Shown: one piece after another, positions 38,687-49,890 of the stretch | How the letters are laid out: each line of letters starts with the position of its first letter | How positions within the stretch are numbered: position 1 is the stretch's first letter | From: Paragorgia papillata | Taxonomy: Eukaryota > Cnidaria > Anthozoa > Scleralcyonacea > Coralliidae | DNA length: 64,000 nt | Direction of reading: 5' to 3' | Assembly: GCA_035771165.1 (NCBI GenBank) | Contig: JAWNZC010000314.1 | Location: 2,095,501 to 2,159,500 of the forward strand | The notes under the pieces: generated by a model | Seen by the model: the letters and a program-made list of their open reading frames with translations, nothing else | Told to the model about the DNA's origin: nothing | Database searches by the model: none | Position numbers and translations under genes: made by a program

Positions 38687-39069
38687 AAATCCTCGGACCC
38701 CCAAAAACTTGGCGGCCCCTTCAAAAACTCAAACATAAAAAAAATCCCAAAAACTTGGCGGCCCCTTCCCAAAACTCAAACATAAAAAAAATCCTCGGAT
38801 TCCCAAAAACTTGGCGGCCCCTTCCAAAACTCAAACATAAAAAAAAATCCAGGAGGGTGTGGGACCCCTTCCCAAAACTCAAACATAAAAAAAATCCAGG
38901 AGGGTGTGGGACCCCTTCCCAAAACTCAAACATAAAAAAAAATCCAGAACCGTCAGGGTGGAAACCCAAAAAAATAGTAATCCTTTGCGAACCCTGGTTT
39001 TCAAAAATCAGGGGGATGTTTTTAAAGATGTTTCAAAACATGTCCCAGAATCGGCATATTAACACTACT
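38687..39069 (-). repeat. Polinton right terminal inverted repeat
   Basis: Mirror of 18369-18702, with about five to six internal units instead of four and a different order of GGTGTGGGACCC and TTGGCGGCCCC boxes. Outer about 120 bp nearly identical to the left end. Confidence 0.95.
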
Positions 39070-39075
39070 GGCCTG
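39070..39075 (+). repeat. Target site duplication, right (GGCCTG)
   Basis: Perfect match to 18363-18368. Confidence 0.95.
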
Positions 39076-39700
39076 CGCTCAAACGTCGCACAATAAACGA
39101 ATTTAATTCAGACGAATTTAATTGTTTGAATTTTATTCGACGAAACTGCGACGTATAATTTCATTAAATTCGACGCACTTAGTCAGACGAATAATGCGAC
39201 AATAATGCGTTTCGAGTTACACGACGAATCATCGTCGGGTCGAATTATATGTTTCTCGTCTGTCTGTGACAATTACCGACGAAGTTAATTCGAATTAAAT
39301 TCGGTCTGAATTAAAATAATAACATTTGTAAGTTAATCTTTTGTTTTGTTTTTAGCGATGTAGATAATAGAAATGTTTTCAAGATTATTGGGGCGATTGT
39401 GTGAAAAACATTTCATCTTTGACAAAAAAAATTCCATCTTTTTTAAACCATCTGTTGTTATTGTTTCACCCCTCAGCTGCCTCTAGAAATCTCATTGTTA
39501 GAAAATTACAATTACTGTCAAAAGCTTACCCAGACAAAGTTGAAAACTGAAATTACTTTATTGCGAAATGTCGCGAAAGTCAAAATTCCCGCTGTTTTTA
39601 AGAAGGCGATGTGCATGTGTAGCAAAAGTTTGAAGTTTAATTTCTCGGAGCTGAAAGAAGGTTGAAACTTACTTTGCTTTTTGATTAAACGCCTTTTGTA
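39070..39700 (+). repeat. Host repeat unit, copy B, right part
   Basis: Continues the MITE (GGCCTGCGCTCAAACGTCGC) and the downstream block (CCATCTGTTGTTATTG, ATGTCGCGAAAGTC) exactly as 16164-16785 does in copy A. Confidence 0.8.
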
Positions 39701-39771
39701 AGAGCGACCATGCACTTCACGAATTAAAGTATCGGCCATTTTTGACGGTGCAAAATAGACGCCTAAGTATA

Positions 39772-39777
39772 TATAAA
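39772..39777 (+). promoter_or_regulatory. TATA box of signal-exon copy C
   Basis: TATAAA in the conserved block of the third copy. Confidence 0.45.
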
Positions 39778-39854
39778 GCTGCCTTCGTAAAAGTATAACC
39801 GCTCCTTATATCACCCATTCTGCACAATTTTTATAAAGTTATTAAAGGTAGAAA

Positions 39855-39935
39855 ATGTTGCAGGGGTTTCTCTTTTGTGCTTTTTTGTGTTCTTTGTAAT
39901 GGGCCATTACAAAGAACACAAAAAAGCACAAAAGA
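39855..39935 (+). pseudogene. Signal-exon copy C destroyed by an inverted duplication
   Basis: The leader frame from ATG 39855 stops after 14 codons. The exon sequence 39871-39902 is repeated as a perfect 32-bp reverse complement at 39904-39935 with a 1-base spacer, forming a long hairpin. Confidence 0.7.
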
Positions 39936-41680
39936 TTAGGCGATGTAAATTTACATAAGTGTTTATGATTTGATATATTACCCTTGGAGTAAATGACAAT
40001 TTTTTTGCTGCCTGATGCCACCTAGCTTACCTATAACTATTCTCTTTGTACTACAGGACCCTAGTAACAGGTACTATACATGTTATTCTCCTTGTTCGTT
40101 TATTCCACGTTAAACTGTGTATTTTAGGCATCATGCTGGCTACTATGATATATAAATATTCATAAAACATAATACAGGCATGTCATTACTTGCCGCAGCC
40201 ATGCCGCCGTCTCTTATGGCTATATGGAAACCAGATTTAAAGATCTACGACGTTTACCTCAACCACGACGTCCTTTCTTTTTACAAAACAAAGAGAATGA
40301 ATAACGTTTAGTTCCAAGAGTAATCTCAACACCGTCCTCGTTCTTTACACAACGCCACTTAGATCTTAGAACAGTTTCACGTCTTCAGAACGACATCAAC
40401 TCGCCAAAGATGATAACTGTCACTTAAGATTGACTTCAGTAAAGACACAACAATAATTTTTAATAGCAGGACTGGGGAGTTTTGGAAATCATTAAAGTAG
40501 CTTCTCAAACTCACTAATAATTCATGAGCTAATTAGCCAATCAGAGAAAAATATTTGGTCAGGTACATGTACGGACCTAAAAAAAATATTGTAACGACGG
40601 GAGGTATATTTTTTATAATTCTTCGAATTTTGTACTAAGTCGTATTTCCTTTTTTGAAAATATTCTTACCATTCACGGATGCACTCATCGACATTTATTA
40701 TTTGTATACTCTAACAGCTTTTATTTTAATAATTCATGAACAACATGTACGCAAACAATCGGACTGCACCGAAAAAGATGGCGACTTGTACATTTAACCA
40801 CAATCCTTTGCGTGCAGTAAATATTGTTTCTTGCAGAATTATTGGAAGATATGGTTTTAAAACGATCAACTTTGGTAGCTAGGAATGAAGATCTTGCTTA
40901 CTTAATCCATCTTAGCATGATAAATAATTAATCAATGTTTAGTTAACAATGTTTAGTTGTTATCTGAGCTGATTTCGGAAGTCGCAAAGTATTGTGGTTA
41001 AATGTACCGCCGCCATCTTTTTCGGTACCGTCAATTACAAGCATTGGTTTCCACAAAGCATTGGTTAACCGCTTTTCTTTTTACTACAATATATACTAAG
41101 TACTTAATAACCAAGTGAGGTCTTTACGGTAAAAGATCAAACCGAGGTCTTGCTGTATTCACCGAGCGATAGTGAGGTGAATACGTTCAAGACCGAGGTT
41201 TAATATTAAAAACTATTTAAGTAGTTTATTATATGGCACTTTTTATTTCAAAATCAATCTTGTATTTCTTGGTCTTCGCTTCTATTAACTTCGTCAAAAC
41301 ACCGAACTAGCGTTATTTTCTTCCGTTTCTTTCTCATCTGGATACTACAATTTACTTTTATAATGTTCGTCGTCATTTATTTTCGTTGTGTTTTTCAGCA
41401 ATAACTTTCTTATTAGGATTTTTTGTTTTTTTTCAACAGTAGGGCATTAACAATTTTCATAATGCTCGCAGGCATTAAGGAGAAATCTCGCCACGTCAGC
41501 AACCAAACATAGCGCGTGGTTTTACCGCAAGTAATTCGTGCCATATAATAATAATCATTTACTAATAAGTCGTACTTCTCCTCATGAGAATAATATTACT
41601 GTTGCACACATCAACATTTGTTATAATTTCACTTATTTGTATAATTATATACTATAACGCTGTTTAACTTCCTTGAACAA
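39936..41680. other. Gene-free host DNA with MITEs
   Basis: Contains an inverted-repeat element at about 40772-41029 (CCGAAAAAGATGGCG... mirrored) and a CCGAGGTC/GTGAATAC foldback near 41140-41215. No exon supported. Confidence 0.5.
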
Positions 41681-41689
41681 CATGTACTC

Positions 41690-42390
41690 AAACAAGCTAA
41701 TTATAGTTTACGAGAAAGTGACAACCTGGTTGTTCCTTACGCTCGAACTGAACGCTTTAAAAAGTCATTTCTTATTTCTTCTGTTAATCTTTGGAATGAT
41801 TTACCTAGTGACATTCGTTCTTGCTCATCTTTAAGTAACTTCAAGATACACATTTCTAGAAAGCGAGATATTGTATTTCCTAATTCTTTATATTATATTG
41901 GTGATCGTATTGCAGTCAGTCCTTCATACACGTTTAAGACTAGCAAATAGCACTTTAAATAATGATTTGTATTTAAAGAATTGTGTATCTTCCCCTTCTT
42001 GTGCGTGTGGTTTTCCAAAGGAAACCGCGGCTCATTTATATTTTGAATGTGACCGATATGCTGCTCCTCGTGTGGACTTGCTTGCCTCTGCTGCTCATTT
42101 AATTGGTGCAAGATGGTCTAATGCTTCGAAACGGACTCGTCTTTTTTGGCTCCTAAATGGTTTGCCATTTGATGCAGTTCCTTTTCACGTTAATATGCAG
42201 TTTGTATTAAGTGTCCAAAATGTTATAATTGATTCGCATCGTTTTACTAATTAATTGCATTGGTCCATCTTTGCGCTTTGTTGTCATCTTGTCCGCTTGC
42301 TCATGTTAAAAATTTGTAAAATGGCGAAAGCTACCTCGATAAGCCATATAGCTTTTGGAGCAATCGTCGTAACCAAAATATTGTATAAAT
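41690..42390 (+). pseudogene. 3' end of a LINE (ORF2 C terminus)
   Basis: Translation of about 41700-41860 shows the LINE C-terminal block (VPYARTERFKKSF, LWNDLP). After a frame change, 41905-42254 encodes HTRLRLANS and a zinc-like CxC...H...C (SCACGFPKETAAHLYFEC). A short 3' region ends in AATAAAAT. 5' truncated and frameshifted. Confidence 0.75.
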
Positions 42391-42895
42391 AAAATTACAA
42401 GCATTGGTTTTCACACAACATATACTATATACTACATATATAACACTTCTATATATTCTACTATACTGTATATGTTCCGCTACTCCAATATAGATTCATG
42501 CAAGGCGCCTTATATTCTTTGCCCATTTCATCAGTCTACATGTTTTCTAGTTGTTTCTTTATGGACAGGTTATATCTTTGGAAGCGATGTAAGAATCATT
42601 GTAATAATTCTTTCCGCAACACTTGCCAGTGCTTTCCATTCTATACTGCAGTTTTCCTTGACAGCATACCTTGTGAAGAGGATGTAGTCCTTGCCACCGC
42701 ATGTGTATTTGTAAGCTATAAGAAAACAGAAGAACATATTTTACAACGCTGCTCCTCTCAAACTTTAAAATATTGAAAACCTTCTAAAAAGAACGCTGCT
42801 TAAACATTTTGAACGATGGGCAATGCTTTGTGAAACTTGACTTGCATACGCAGGAGCGGTAGTCATACAAGCTTTACGTAGTATCGAATACTTAA

Positions 42896-45323
42896 AGGTG
42901 ATCTACAGTGCGATCTGCGCATGATCCGCCATCTTTGTTTTGATGGCCCACAAACATGATAATAATGATAATGATAATGTCTTTATTTATCTGATAAAAT
43001 ACATATCAAATATTACAATTAGTGTATTAATACAAGAAAAACGAATACATATCAAAGGTTACAGGGAATGGCTAACTGATATTTAAAAACTAACCTATTA
43101 AAAAAACTATCTTTAAAACGGTTTGTACTAACTTTGGGTAACTGGCTACTCTTATAGCTTAACCTATGCGACGATTCCTTAACTCTAGGTAAAAGTTCAT
43201 AAAGTGGGTGACTAGTGTTTGTTTTGATCTTTTGGAAAAGCTTGCGATCACAACTTTTCTAATAATTCGTAAACATCAATTAATTTTGAGATATACTTCC
43301 TCTTAAAACACCTCCTGACTCCTGAGGAAACACTGAATAATATTCAGGTCAGCCTGACTTGCTCTATAAACTGGAAGGCCGTAGGTGAACTTAGGTAAGA
43401 CTATATATAGCCTTAAAAAGGTGGTCCACCTCTTCTTGTGAATATCCCTCTTTCCTTAGGCTTCTAATAACGTAAAGGCATTTATTCGCTTCACCTAATT
43501 TTTTTCTCACATGTAACGTAAACTTGCAATCGGATTGCAGTGTAACTCCAAATATACTAAGCTACTATGTTGTGGTATGTTATAAAATTTGGGATAGCTA
43601 GATGTGTTTCCTTTTTTAGTTATAGCCAGTTCTTTACACTTAGATGTGTTGCAGCTCATACCATTAACATCTGTCCAACCCATAAACTTTTGTAGCACTA
43701 TCTCTGAATTATCTGGGGAGTTGTTTCTTACTGTTGCTAAAATGGTTGAATCATCTGCATATTTTGTTAAACTAGTATCATGGATCTGATCAATTTCCAG
43801 ATCATTCAAAAATAAGTTAAACAGATACGGCCCGCTAACACTACCTTGAGTTGTACCTTTGTTAACTGATTTCCAATCACATTCCACACCTCCACAAACA
43901 ACTCTCTGCTCCCTATCAGACAAGAAACTGATATACCAATTAACTATATAAGGATTTAGAGGACTACTTTTTAGCTTCTCTACTAAAATACTATGCTTAA
44001 CATTGTCAAATGCTTTAGAAAAGTCCATCGAAAATAATCTTACTGCCTTAATATTGCAATTATCTAATGCCTTTAAGAAATTATGTTGCATCTTAAGTAA
44101 TGCGTTAGTACAACTTCCACCACTTCATGGCTAGAAATCCAGGACACTCAGCGGCAGTGGCCTGTGGGCTCATATTTAGATGGAAATATTAATTTGAAAA
44201 TTCTGATGGCTAAATATCGATCATTTCGGCTAGAAACAGAAGTCTATAGCAATAAATTAAAGTAGAGTTATTCGCTAAAATGTCTTATTGACCCATTTCT
44301 TACCCAAATATCAAATTACAAAATATTTAATCGTCTAGACAGGCCTGTACACTCATACTCACAAAACTTGCCGCATAAATTTCGGTTATTATTTCTGAAT
44401 CCACAGTCACATTTAATAATAATAACAGCGGTTAAGACCCTGGCAACCTAGCAACAGCTCCATAAGAAATGGCGAACAAGAACCCGAAATTATCGAGGAA
44501 TGCATTGCTTCTTCACGCCGAGTTCAGTATTTATCTCGGCGCTTGATGGATTAAATTACAACGACTCGGCTGCAATAAATCGTACATTTTAAGGTCTTTG
44601 GGAACCTACTAAACAACGAAAAAGTGGAACGAACAACTCCGCAAAACAAAGTAACGTTCATCCCGAGCGAATTCAGACGTTCGCATCGTGGACAAACAAC
44701 ACAGAAGCAGCCAAAATTGGAGCTCCAAAATAAGTGATATAGCAGATTAATAGACTTTAAACAGCGAATAAGAGGTATGCTTGTGAGGGGCTCGGGAACC
44801 TATTTAGGACGCTCCAAACTTAATAGAAATTGTAGTGCTGAACGATTGTTCAATTTGGTGAAGTTTTGGACGTTCGCATGTCGGAATTTACAATAGTAAA
44901 TAACCGAAAATGATTGTTCTTTATATTTCCTTAAGAAATCTATTGAAGGACGCCATATTGAATTAATTAAAAAGGTATTCAGTGCGTATGCTTCGCCGCC
45001 ATGTTGTCCTCGATTTCTGGCCATGCGGTATGCAAATTGAGTTTCACTTAGATAACTTTCCATGTATTCATCGATAATTACATGAAGTATTAAGCTCAGT
45101 GTAAACCGTTAGGAGCACATTGGCAGAAAACCAAGCGATTCGGCGGCGAGGATATCTCTTCGGATTTCTTCTATTTTTCCTAAAAATGTTTTGTTTCAAG
45201 TACAAGTAATGAAGAGGAAGCAAGAAAAGCTTACAATCTTGAAAGAGGTATCATTTTTTGTTTTTGTAAATAAAGATGTAAACATTAGTTTCGTACATGC
45301 GCAGAACGGACTGTAGATCACCT
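42896..45323. mobile_element. TTAA-flanked element (piggyBac-like ends) hosting a LINE
   Basis: Inverted ends AGGTGATCTACAG / CTGTAGATCACCT with TTAA on both sides (42892-42895, 45324-45327). Interior includes the LINE fragment at 42957-44100 and repeat-derived filler; no transposase recognised. Confidence 0.6.
42957..44100 (-). pseudogene. 5'-truncated LINE reverse transcriptase
   Basis: The open part (44091-43507) encodes RT motifs [27 protein letters not shown] and LTKYADDST, with the catalytic YADD. Downstream, in other frames, the typical LINE continuation (KLGEANKCLYVIRSLRKEGY) is readable but frameshifted. It ends in a (ATTATC)n-like tail at 42957-42985. Confidence 0.85.
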
Positions 45324-45670
45324 TTAACGTATGTTTTTTTGACACCCAAAAGCTTTAGAGTTCTTTAGGATTTTGTCGCATAGTTTAAAGTCAAACTCAA
45401 CTAATAGGATTTACCGTTTCACGAGTTAACGTCGTACTGAAGACGTTATAAAATGATCTGAATGAATAACGTTGTAGAATTAACCCGTTGACTCGTAAGC
45501 GCACATGTAGACGCACTTTAGTATTTTACTCTGGCTAACGCCAGACGATTACTCGTCAACGGAAGACCCCTGTTAGTCAAGGGGTTAAGCTCCCTAATAC
45601 TGATTCAATTACGATTGCCAGTATCCTTTATCTATTAGCGCTAGGATACTGGCAATGCATTCTGGTAGTT
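44101..45670. other. Gene-free host DNA
   Basis: Apart from the right end of the TTAA element I see no gene, exon or repeat pair. Confidence 0.45.
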
Positions 45671-45712
45671 GTGGTCGCATAACGCCACCGAACGTCATCG
45701 TACTATGGTGCC

Positions 45713-46772
45713 TATAGATCGTTTTCATCTGACGTCACGGCGGCCATTTTGGTGTACTGAAACAATAAAATGGCGGTCATCTCTCAATAGACGTCCTCAA
45801 ACGCGTTACCGAGCGACCAAGGACGTGTATACACGTCCTCTAGCAACTTGTAATTGTGTATTGTTTCCCTCGGTCGTTCATCTAGTTTCGCCGTGGTCGT
45901 TGCAAAGGGCCTGGGAATAAATAAGAAGTCCGCTGACCCAACTGTTTGTCTCGTGGTAGAGGTATTAGGGACTTTAAGATTCAGACAACGAACTACGGCT
46001 TGGTGTATTTATACATTCAAATTTTAAGATACACAATCGCGCGGACTCGTTTTGTTCTTAAATTCTTAACGAAAAACGCTTGTTCAATCTATGTTATTAG
46101 TCGCGAGAATACGGCTAAGCTTTTCCAAGGCTTCTGTAGTGCCTCAGGTTCCGCGTTGACTTTACAAATGCTTTACAAAATTCTTTAAAAATGCTTTTTC
46201 TACGTTGTCAACAGAGACACGACGGCGTGAAGATTACTCTTGGGACCGTCAAACGCAAAAGATCTTTGTATTTGACATAAAATTATATTGTTAAAACACG
46301 TTGCCGTAGTCGTTGTGTTTTCTAAAAAGACTGCCGAGGGAATTAAGTGACGAAGAAATAGAAAGAGTAGCAGGAAGAGTTAGAGGACAATGCAGAGGAC
46401 GAGGCAGAGGTAGAGTACATATTGGCCAAGGAAGAAAGTTTTTAGGCTTTTAGCTGGCGTTTGTGTTTTGCTCGAAATCCAAGATGGCCACCAGTAAAAA
46501 TCAAATGGCTAAAAAAGGTGCCAGACCTTACTGAAAATACTTTAAATGACTTTCTTAGTTCAGTCACAGAAGTAAACAACAATTATATGATGATTTTAGT
46601 AAGATTACTTGAAACAAAAAATCCAATATGGCTGCCCGTTGTTGTGGTTACAAAGTGTTGGAATTCAGTTAACCTATAAGAATTTTGCTCTATTTTTTTT
46701 TAAACATTTGTATTGTTTCATCACCCCCAATGGGGCCACCGATTATGTGAGTGAAAACGATTGTCTATTTCG
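45713..46772. mobile_element. GATCGTTTTCA MITE split by an approximately 0.9-kb insertion
   Basis: Left half (ATAGATCGTTTTCATCTGAC, 45715 on) and right half (CACCCCCAATGGGG...GTGAGTGAAAACGAT, ending 46772) belong to the same family as 3987-4154, with about 900 bp of unrelated sequence between. Confidence 0.6.
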
Positions 46773-46881
46773 CTGACTTTTTGCTCAGTGGTGGCTAAGT
46801 TGTAGCTATCCTCCTGTCGACCGTGATGGCCATTGGTACTTACGTTTCACTTCAATATTGACGCGACACGTGATATTAAAG

Positions 46882-47102
46882 TTAGCTTGGCCACTGGAAA
46901 ACGGGTACGATAGAATAGACGTAGTCCACAGTGTACGACCCAACAGAGAAAAGATGTCCTGGAGAGACGTCAGGTGAAACGGATATCAGAGTTGTTTGGC
47001 TGCAAGTTGATTCAGGAGCAGTCCAAGAAACATTAGCTTTTGAATCTTTGGAGTTAACGGAAGTCACTACTTTACTACCACCATCACGCGGACACTGACA
47101 AA
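46882..47102 (-). CDS. Exon encoding a HYR-like domain
   Basis: Acceptor ATATCTTCAG precedes the exon at 47102. In frame it reads CQCPRDGGSK followed by KANVSWTAPESTC and LFSVGSYTVDYVYS, the strand pattern of HYR (hyalin) repeats, immunoglobulin-like extracellular modules. The 3' border is not clear: the frame runs to a stop at 46882 without a good donor and the final strand looks cut off, so the exon may be terminal or damaged. Parent gene unknown. Confidence 0.5.
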
Positions 47103-47148
47103 CTGAAGATATAAAATTGCGGAATAGTGAGATATATTAAACTTAAGT

Positions 47149-47195
47149 ACCATAAATGGGGTTATAACCAGGCTATAACCCCATTTATGGTACCA
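47149..47195. repeat. Hairpin with 20-bp arms
   Basis: GTACCATAAATGGGGTTATA mirrored around a 7-base spacer. Confidence 0.85.
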
Positions 47196-47297
47196 AAAGA
47201 TTTTTTGATTTGAACTTTTTTTTGTGTCACATTTAGACCCCGTTTACATTAGAGCAAAAGTTTCCGGATTTGTGACGAATTGCCTAATTTCATGTCG

Positions 47298-47428
47298 TGA
47301 AAGAGACTGGCACTGTCCTCGAAAATCCGTTAAGTACCAGCCTCCGTCGTGCAATATTCCTTTGTTTCACACCACGCCGGAGACTGGCACTAACGGATTT
47401 TCCAGGACAGTTCCAGTCTCTTTCGCGA
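47298..47428. repeat. Foldback element (GAAAGAGACTGGCAC)
   Basis: Arms of about 48 bp at 47298-47345 and 47380-47428 pair imperfectly (CGAAAATCCGTTA / TAACGGATTTTCC). Confidence 0.7.
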
Positions 47429-48159
47429 TGTGTATTTTCAATACAGCAATTTGCCCTTCATTACAAAAAAAGCGGTGATCACTATAGCGATTTGCATCTT
47501 CACTCGTGCGTTTCAAACGTCAATAACGCCAATCAAGTTTCAATTGCGCTATAAGTAAATTCATTAACAACACCTTATTAATTATTTAATTATTCCGTAT
47601 AATAAAAAATCAATAGTGTCAATCAGAAAACAATAGCATTTATCGAACAATCATTAGCGCGAAGCAAAATTCAATAAAGTAAATATGCACATTTCATTTA
47701 AATGACATAAAATGTTCACCAACACAAGTTTAGCAACTAGAAAATTAAATTTGATTGGTACGGATGTTGGCAGTATTGGAATTTAGTTGAGGATAAATGT
47801 TTACGCGAGGGTATAGTAAAAAAGCTTCTAAATGTCTGAATTGTCTTGTGATTTGTGAAATATGAAATATGTTTATGCGCCTGTCATAAGTACATCACAG
47901 TCTTTTCGGCATCATCTATTTATATTGACATTTAAATCCGTGGTTTTTTAAAGATTTTCTCATAGTTTCCGTATCTGACTATTTTCTTTTCTTGTAAACA
48001 GGCTTTGATGCAGACAATTTCTGAGTTTCAAGTTTTGCATCATGAGGGTCAGTGGCGGCGGAACATCTTTGAAAGTAGGGGGGACTGGGGGCAAAACCAC
48101 CGGTTAAAGGAGCGTGGTCGTAAACTTTGACATGTCCTGCGGCGTACTCTCCCCAATTT

Positions 48160-49757
48160 TTTGAAGGACTGTCCTTGACTGATATTTCTTAATATTGTAT
48201 AAAATGCAGCTAAAATATGATTTCAATTTGTAGGTTAAAGCCAATAAACAAATTGTGAAATTTGAGACTGTTTCGTGCAATTAGTAGAGAGATATTTGCG
48301 TATAGATTGCGCTCTACTACCAGACCCTTTCTTCGTTACTCAATAACATCTCCGTCACTAGAACAGTATTGCGAGAGAAAGTGCATTCTGTCCGTGGAAA
48401 AAATCTAGGTTTCGATACTTGGATAACTGTTGAACGAGAGATGTATTTATAATATTACTATTGTTTAGATATGACGCTCATATTTCAGCATAATGCCGTA
48501 AGCACGTCGCTATAAATGAATCTATATCTGACATTATGATGATTGGGGAAAAACAAGCACGGTGTATTTCATTTCATAATAGAACATTTTATTTAAGTTT
48601 ACAAATTATTTCCCCAGCTAATACTATCAATGAATTGTCAATGGGAGCATAATTATTTTTATATTAAGATTAATAGCTTCAAAAACTACAGAAGAACCGC
48701 TACCTTGTCCTTGGAAATTTGAGAAATTAACGTATTGCGGCACGCGTCTTAGACGAAGCGAAATCTGGAGGAGGTTGAAATCATTCAATAAATAAATGTA
48801 AAGCTTAACCCTCTTTTATAGAATGCTTGTAAAGCCACATTTATTCATATGCAGTTGGTTTAATTTCCCCTGCGCAATTATACCGCCTTATCCAACGGTC
48901 CACCACGGTCTACCACGGTCTACCATGGGTTTCAAAGGGAATTACATGTATATTAATTTTGTTATATTGTAGTGGTAGACCGTGGTAGACCGTGGTAGAC
49001 CGTTGCATAAGGCGGTATATAATTGCGCAGGGGAAATTAAACCAACTACATATGAATAAATGTGGCTTTACAAGCATTCTATAAAAGAGGCTTAACCTTT
49101 ACATTTATTTATTGGATGATTTCAACCTCTTCCAGATTTCGTTTCGTCTAAAACGCGTGCCGCAATATGTTAATTTCTCAAATTTCCAACGACAAGGTAG
49201 CGGGCCTTCTGTAGTTTTTGAAGTTATTAATCTTAATATAAAAATAATTATGCTCCATTAACAATTCATTGATGGTATTAGCTGGGGAAATAATTTTTAA
49301 ACTTAAATAAAATCTTCTATTATGAAATGAAATACACCGTGCTTGTTTTTCCCCAATCGTCATAATGTCAGATATAGATTCAGTTAAAGCGGGCTCAGAT
49401 ATCAATCACCCAACGGCTGAAAACTGAGCGTCATATCTAAACAATAGTAATATTATAAATACATCTCTCTTTCAACAGTTATCCAAGTATCAAAACCTAC
49501 ATTTTTTTCCATCGGCAGAAAGCACTTTCTCTCGCAATACTGTTCTAGTGACGTAGATATTATTGAGTAACAAAGAAAGGGCCTCGTAGTAGAGCGCAAT
49601 CTATACATTTTTAAATGCAAATATCTCTCTACTAATTGCACGGAACAGTCTCAAATTTTACAATTTGTTTATTGACTTTAATTTACAAATTGTAATGGTA
49701 TTTTAGCTGTATTTTATACAATATTAAGAAAAATCAGTCAAGGACAATCTTGGACAA
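48160..49757. repeat. 1.6-kb near-perfect palindrome
   Basis: Arms 48160-48928 and 48970-49757 are reverse complements with few mismatches and small indels, centred on a 40-bp loop. The arms end in triple GGTAGACCGT units. No coding potential is evident. Confidence 0.85.
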
Positions 49758-49890
49758 TAATGTTGAAACACCCCCTCCCCCCGATTCAATGTTGACCGAA
49801 ATGAAACAATGTTGGACAGGAGTTTCATATAACAACATTGAATCGGGGGGAGGGGTTGACTGTTACAACTATTATTGTCCAAGATTGTAG
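49748..49890. repeat. Foldback with CCCCTCCCCCCG arms
   Basis: CAATCTTGGACAATA...CCCCTCCCCCCGATTCAATG mirrored around 49800-49830; abuts the large palindrome. Confidence 0.75.

Larger units (their letters stand above)
18369..39069. mobile_element. Complete Polinton/Maverick (adintovirus-like) element, 20,701 bp
   Basis: Bounded by inverted repeats beginning AGTAGTGTTAATATGCC and a 6-bp duplication. It encodes the diagnostic set: protein-primed family B DNA polymerase, retroviral-type integrase, FtsK/HerA-type packaging ATPase and candidate major and minor capsid proteins, plus fibre-like and membrane proteins. None of the main frames contains a stop or frameshift, suggesting recent insertion or continued function. 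Most genes are on the minus strand, with the zinc-finger gene, two tiny ORFs and a two-gene block on plus. Confidence 0.97.

Noticed and set aside
41871..42254. Host membrane protein with N-terminal hydrophobic helix
   Set aside because: The hydrophobic start is out-of-frame LINE sequence; the remainder matches LINE C-terminal zinc motif.
2197..47102. vWA exon (2197-2498) and HYR-like exon (46882-47102) as parts of one SVEP1-like gene
   Set aside because: Same strand, but 44 kb apart with unrelated exons and a Polinton between, and the order would be reversed relative to SVEP1-like proteins; no evidence of linkage.
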